This document shows positions 5,919 to 6,657 of a DNA stretch of 6,657 bases, one piece after another. How positions within the stretch are numbered: the stretch's first letter is position 1; each line of letters begins with the position of its first letter. This DNA comes from Acidobacteriota bacterium (GTDB lineage Bacteria > Acidobacteriota > Aminicenantia > UBA2199). The notes beneath the pieces are model-generated. The model was not told where the DNA came from and ran no database searches. It was given only the letters and a program-made list of their open reading frames with translations. The position numbers and the translations under genes are program-made. The stretch lies in NCBI GenBank assembly GCA_021817755.1, contig JAKAGC010000223.1:1-6657 (forward strand), given 5' to 3'.

Positions 5919-5947
5919 TTGACAATTTATACCCCGTTTGATATCAT
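5919..5947 (+). promoter_or_regulatory. M16 peptidase promoter, predicted leaderless
   Basis: A perfect -35 box TTGACA (5919-5924) is followed after exactly 17 bases by TATCAT (5942-5947, five of six matches). TGA directly precedes that box, making it an extended -10 element (TGATATCAT, 5939-5947). The predicted start point is 5954, one base before the ATG at 5955. This is the best promoter in the window. Confidence 0.75.
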
Positions 5948-5954
5948 GTATTCG

Positions 5955-6657
5955 ATGAAAAAAATTATAGTTACAACAGTAATAATAATGTTTGTTTTGT
6001 CGGGAATTTCCAAGGCAGAAGACAAGAAAGAAAAGAATTTTTTTCGTGTTCTGGAAAATGGGTTACCTGTTGTTGCTCAGCAGCGTTCCCATATCCCTTT
6101 AATCAACATTGTAGTAGCCATTAACCTCGGTTCCAAGAATGAAGATGATAGAACCAGTGGGATGGTTCATTTACTAGAGCACATGTTATTTGTTGCCCAT
6201 ACTGAATTTCACACCAGCGATGAAATAAACGAAGAATTGCGAAAGCACGGCGCGCGATTTAATGCCCACACAGGAAACGATTTAATGAACCTGGAGCTAA
6301 CCGTACCTTCTAAATTTCTGGAATTCGGACTACGTTTCATCGAAGAAAAACTGTTCCATTTACGTATCACACAACAACAATTGGAAAAAGAGAAAAAAAT
6401 TATTTTCGAGGAAATTTCACAATACAATGATAATCCGAATACTTATGGGACTTTCCTCGCCCTTCGAAGTTTATTTCCTGGACATCCATATGAACGGTCC
6501 ATATCAGGAAATGAAGAAATCATTAAAAATTCCACCGTCGATGAAATTAATAATTTTTATAAGAGATTCATAGTTTCATCAAACTGTACCCTTGCAGTAG
6601 TCGGAGATATCGATATACAGAAGTTTGAAAAAGTCTTACCCCTTGCTTTTGAAAAAA
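5955..6657 (+). CDS. Secreted M16 (pitrilysin-family) zinc peptidase, 5' part
   Basis: The frame is open from the ATG to the right edge, so about 234 residues of a normally 400-residue or longer protein are seen. Residues 1-21 are a signal peptide (MKK, hydrophobic core, SKA before the likely cut after Ala21). The inverted zinc-binding motif HLLEH puts ligands at His72 and His76 with catalytic Glu75. The third ligand is Glu153 in IIFEEIS, 77 residues after His76, the spacing known for pitrilysin. NAHTGNDLMNLELTVP (103-118) matches the conserved strand after the zinc site, and PGHPYERSISGNEE (175-188) and AVVGDID (214-220) are also typical. The catalytic half is therefore intact as far as seen. 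The usual F-x-G-T after HxxEH is replaced by LFVAHTEFH. An ATG nine bases upstream (5946) overlaps the -10 box and is rejected as the start. It is divergent from the ispD-like gene. Substrate and any inactive M16 partner lie outside the window. Confidence 0.9.
   Translation, partial: MKKIIVTTVIIMFVLSGISKAEDKKEKNFFRVLENGLPVVAQQRSHIPLINIVVAINLGSKNEDDRTSGMVHLLEHMLFVAHTEFHTSDEINEELRKHGARFNAHTGNDLMNLELTVPSKFLEFGLRFIEEKLFHLRITQQQLEKEKKIIFEEISQYNDNPNTYGTFLALRSLFPGHPYERSISGNEEIIKNSTVDEINNFYKRFIVSSNCTLAVVGDIDIQKFEKVLPLAFEK

Overview
The window is about 6.7 kb of AT-rich bacterial DNA with standard stop codons. TGA ends two of the genes, so it is not recoded. It holds five complete protein genes and the start of a sixth. 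No RNA gene, insertion sequence, CRISPR array or phage gene is visible. Signal-peptide-bearing peptidases, a soluble hybrid sensor kinase, an IspD-type enzyme and a nitrilase suggest a free-living, probably Gram-negative bacterium from a lineage I cannot name from sequence alone.

Layout, left to right: (1) a secreted papain-family (C1) cysteine peptidase on the minus strand; (2) a 492-bp AT-rich divergent intergenic region dense in inverted repeats; (3) a nitrilase on the plus strand; (4) a 48-bp convergent gap without a clear terminator; (5) on the minus strand, a REC-PAS-HisKA-HATPase-REC hybrid kinase, lying downstream of a probable two-gene operon of an IspD-family cytidylyltransferase and a DUF985 (cupin_5) protein; (6) a 130-bp divergent promoter region; (7) on the plus strand, a pitrilysin (M16) zinc peptidase with a signal peptide, cut by the right edge.

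The genes do not form one recognisable pathway. The two exported peptidases handle extracytoplasmic protein, the IspD homologue probably serves isoprenoid or polyol-phosphate metabolism, and the kinase is an orphan phosphorelay protein. The most notable content is regulatory. Three genes (nitrilase, ispD-like, M16) appear to have promoters whose -10 box ends only 6-7 nt before the ATG, which predicts leaderless mRNAs. For the ispD/M16 pair the two promoter-start segments are nearly identical, and this moves both starts three codons inward. The cysteine peptidase shows the opposite design: a predicted leader of about 158 nt with a possible nine-residue leader peptide, a nested hairpin and a strong Shine-Dalgarno sequence, behind a TATAAT box flanked by a cluster of GTTGTA repeats. 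I see no clearly new multi-gene system.
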